A stretch of DNA of 64,000 bases, from contig NC_090225.1 in assembly GCF_024489055.1 (NCBI RefSeq), positions 35,455,687 through 35,519,686 on the forward strand. The letters run 5' to 3'. The DNA comes from Chanodichthys erythropterus (lineage: Eukaryota; Chordata; Actinopteri; Cypriniformes; Xenocyprididae). Made by a program: the position numbers and the translations under genes. Shown here piece after piece: positions 61,556 to 64,000 of the stretch. The notes beneath the pieces are model-generated. The model did no database searches, was not told the origin of the DNA, and saw nothing but the letters and a program-made list of their open reading frames with translations. Each line of letters starts with the position of its first letter. The first letter of the stretch is position 1.

Positions 61556-62978
61556 CACCCTTGGATAATGTTTTTTTTTAATGCTTCGTTAACAACTTAA
61601 CTGTAAATATTTACTATAAATATTACCAACCTTTATTTGACATTAATTGCATTAGTATTAAGTGTTCGTTAAAATGTTTACAAAAACATTTAGCACATAT
61701 ATGCTTATGCTAAACATACTCCTGACAATATATACGAAGTTCTGTCATGAAACTATAGATGGCGCAGGTGCAGGCGCAGGTCGTTAACTCAATCTGCTTG
61801 CAAATCACATCATTCTCTATAGGGCACAGCTGATTGGTTCTTGCTGTATCAGTAGCCAATGAGTTTGCTGCTCGACTTTCAAATACTTGGTCAGCATTTG
61901 CTGTAGCAGCTGCAGCACACTTTCAGAATTCCTCTGAAATTCAACATCCAAGATAAGTGAACGGTCTTTCTTATGCTACATCACTATGCATTATTGTGTA
62001 GTCTGCCATATTAATTCCTTATTAAGTAACCATACACAAGGTTTAAAATCATGTGTCATGTTAACAGTTCTGTTTCAAAGTTTAGAGTGAATTACTAAGC
62101 ATATTAGCAGCTAGCGTTTATGCAATATTGTGTTTATGCAGCATCAGCTGCAGCAAGCAGACAATGTAGTTGCTATGAGGATACAGTGACAAAGCACTGC
62201 TGGCATGTGAACTCGTCAAAGTGAAAAAGCAGGCTTTGAGTTTTGTATCGCATACTTCAACGGAACTTACAGCAGTTTTTAGTACTTTGTTCAGCAGCAG
62301 CAGCATGTAGAGAAAATTCTAATGCAATGCTAGTGAATACCAACAGCAACAGCATGCTAGCAGATGTTGTGGTGAAATATAAAACACTGTTGTGCCTTGC
62401 TAACATTGATCATGCAATGTGAACATTATAATTTAATATGCAAACAAAAGTATTTACTTTAATTACAATATGGATGTATGTGAGCAGCTACATTTCTGGC
62501 AGAATTAGATTTTGAGCATACTACAGGATGAACAGCGGTTTGTGCTAATGTTGGATACTTTCATCGGCAGCATATTAGTAGGCTAAAGATAAGTAGATTA
62601 TCCACTGTTTCACGTAAAGAAATGAAACCTAGAGTGTGTCAAAGCAGTTTCCCAGGCATCCTAAAAAGAAAACAAGAGCACTCTCCGTTGATACTGTAAT
62701 AATTTCGTATTGGCAAATGCTCCAGTAAGTTTTTGTGTTTGGAGAATGTCAAATGTTTCTATTTGTGGCGTTTTTTTGCAGCAGTGAGCAGTGTGGTCAA
62801 TCACAGAAATGTTTGTTGATCCTTGAATGCAATGGCTATCAGAGAGTCATGCCCCCCGTTCATTCATTCATTCATTGCACCAATGGCACATTGATTACTG
62901 CTGATGCCGTAAACTAATCAGCAGAATGGAGTGTTTTTATAGTGTTAAAATGAATGCATAAAGCAAGTTTTAAAACCA

Positions 62979-63187
62979 GGGGCCAGTTGCATAAACTTAG
63001 CCACTATAAGACTGCCTTAATAAAACAGTTCAACCAAACAGGCAGTTAGTTAATAAGTTATCAGTCTTACTTTTCCAATTCAAATTAGACCAGTCTACCT
63101 TTTTATGTAATTTCCGTGAAAAAAAAAAAAAAAACTACTAATGACTAACTTTTAAGACTAGTCTAAGCAGTTTATGCAACCGCCCCC
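62979..63187. mobile_element. Probable MITE (GGGGCCAGTTGCATAAACT ends)
   Basis: GGGGCCAGTTGCATAAACT at the left; the complemented right end is GGGGGCGGTTGCATAAACTG. 'agactgccttaa' and 'taagactagtctaagc' are internal complements. About 209 bp with an A run at 63119-63134. Confidence 0.72.
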
Positions 63188-63546
63188 AAGCATCATGATT
63201 TACAATCTTATATTTGTTGCAGGAATAATTTACAAAGCATATTAGCAGCAGTGATTACATTTGTTTATTCAGTAGCAGCAAGCCATTTATGTAGCTGCTG
63301 TGAGAATACAGTGACTAAGCATCGCAGACATGAGGAAACGTTTAAGTTTATATATTATATATTATTTATGAAAATCACACTGCTCACAATTAATCATACC
63401 CTTTTATTCAATACTTCTTGCAATCTCCCTTTGCCAAGATAACAGCTCTGAGTCTTCTTCTATAATGCCTGATAAGTTTGGAGAACACCTGACAAGAGAT
63501 CAGAGACCATTCCTTCACACAGAATCTCTACAGATCCTTCAGATAA

Positions 63547-63847
63547 ATAATAAGCCCACAACATTAAAGATACAGCAGTGTATTCCATTGTACACCTGGA
63601 GTACTTTTTACCACTGTGTGCACCAAACCCATCTTAAGTGTTTGCTGCTAAAAAAAAAAAAGCTTCATCTGACTATATAACCTATCCTGTTAGAAGTTCC
63701 AGTAGTGTCAGTTACTTTTCAAATGTCCTATGGTCAGCTTTTTTAGCAGCATACACTTAAGATGGGTTTGGTGCACACAGCGGTAAAAAGTGCCCCAGGT
63801 GTACAATGAAATATACTGCTGTATCTTTAATGTTGTGGGCTTATTTT
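63547..63847. repeat. Inverted repeat, ~104-bp arms, ~93-bp spacer
   Basis: The left arm 63547-63650 ('aataagcccacaacattaaa' to 'tttgctgcta') is complemented with few mismatches by 63744-63847. The surrounding sequence ('ccaagataacagctctgagt', 63436) looks like a fish DNA transposon seen elsewhere, extending past the window end. Confidence 0.85.
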
Positions 63848-64000
63848 TCTGCCAGAGATCCTGGACATCTTGATCAGATACATGGAATAATGGATTCTTT
63901 CAAATACCAACAGATACAAAATTAAAACCTGACTGTCCCTGTTAGAAGTCATATAATGGGCTGTGGTTGGACAATCTTCCATCAGGACAATGATCAACAA

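Larger units (their letters stand above)
59959..64000. other. Intron 3' of the last visible exon, to window end
   Basis: No further prkg1 exon found. Contains a MITE at 60029-60322, a fold-back family copy at about 60680-61000, and MITE-like inverted repeats at 61149-61555, 62979-63187 and 63547-63847. The stretch 61600-62950 shows nothing recognisable. Confidence 0.7.

Overview
This is an AT-rich eukaryotic (vertebrate) window. It carries most of one split gene on the + strand, embedded in introns packed with DNA transposons. The exons encode a type I cGMP-dependent protein kinase (PRKG1/cGKI). Fifteen exons with GT-AG borders and matching phases join into 1,484 coding bases with no stop, equal to about residues 145-639 of the 671-residue Ialpha isoform. 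The upstream exons (zipper, autoinhibitory region, start of cGMP site A) and the last coding exon (about 32 residues) lie outside. The repeat content (hAT, TTAA-type and Tc1-like elements, an L2/CR1-like LINE, 'GGTTAGTTCACCC' elements) points to a teleost, probably a cyprinid. That is recognition from memory, not a database search. I cannot decide between fish prkg1 paralogues a and b.

Layout: 1-4780 upstream intron; exon 4781-4894 (cGMP site A cassette); a 20.9-kb intron full of nested elements; exons at 25815, 30164, 36093, 36262, 41805 and 44396 (rest of site A, site B, linker); an 11.7-kb intron with a threefold transposon nest, a broken Tc1-like element and a broken LINE; then a compact 3.8-kb block (56186-59958) of eight exons encoding the kinase domain; then more than 4 kb of intron to the window end. 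The catalytic part is nearly unchanged from mammals. The regulatory part has diverged more, including two changes in or beside cGMP site B.

No second protein-coding gene, tRNA, rRNA or CRISPR array is supported; nearly all other ORFs are short intronic chance ORFs or transposon remnants. The most interesting signals are structural. Two nearly identical 1.1-kb hAT-like elements in opposite orientation flank three exons totalling 237 nt (79 codons, frame-neutral), an arrangement favouring circular RNA or exon skipping. A local duplication at 15.7-18.7 kb preserves both the empty and the filled site of one small TTAA element. Many elements have intact target-site duplications, so their insertion order can be read. 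I found no novel defence or biosynthetic system.
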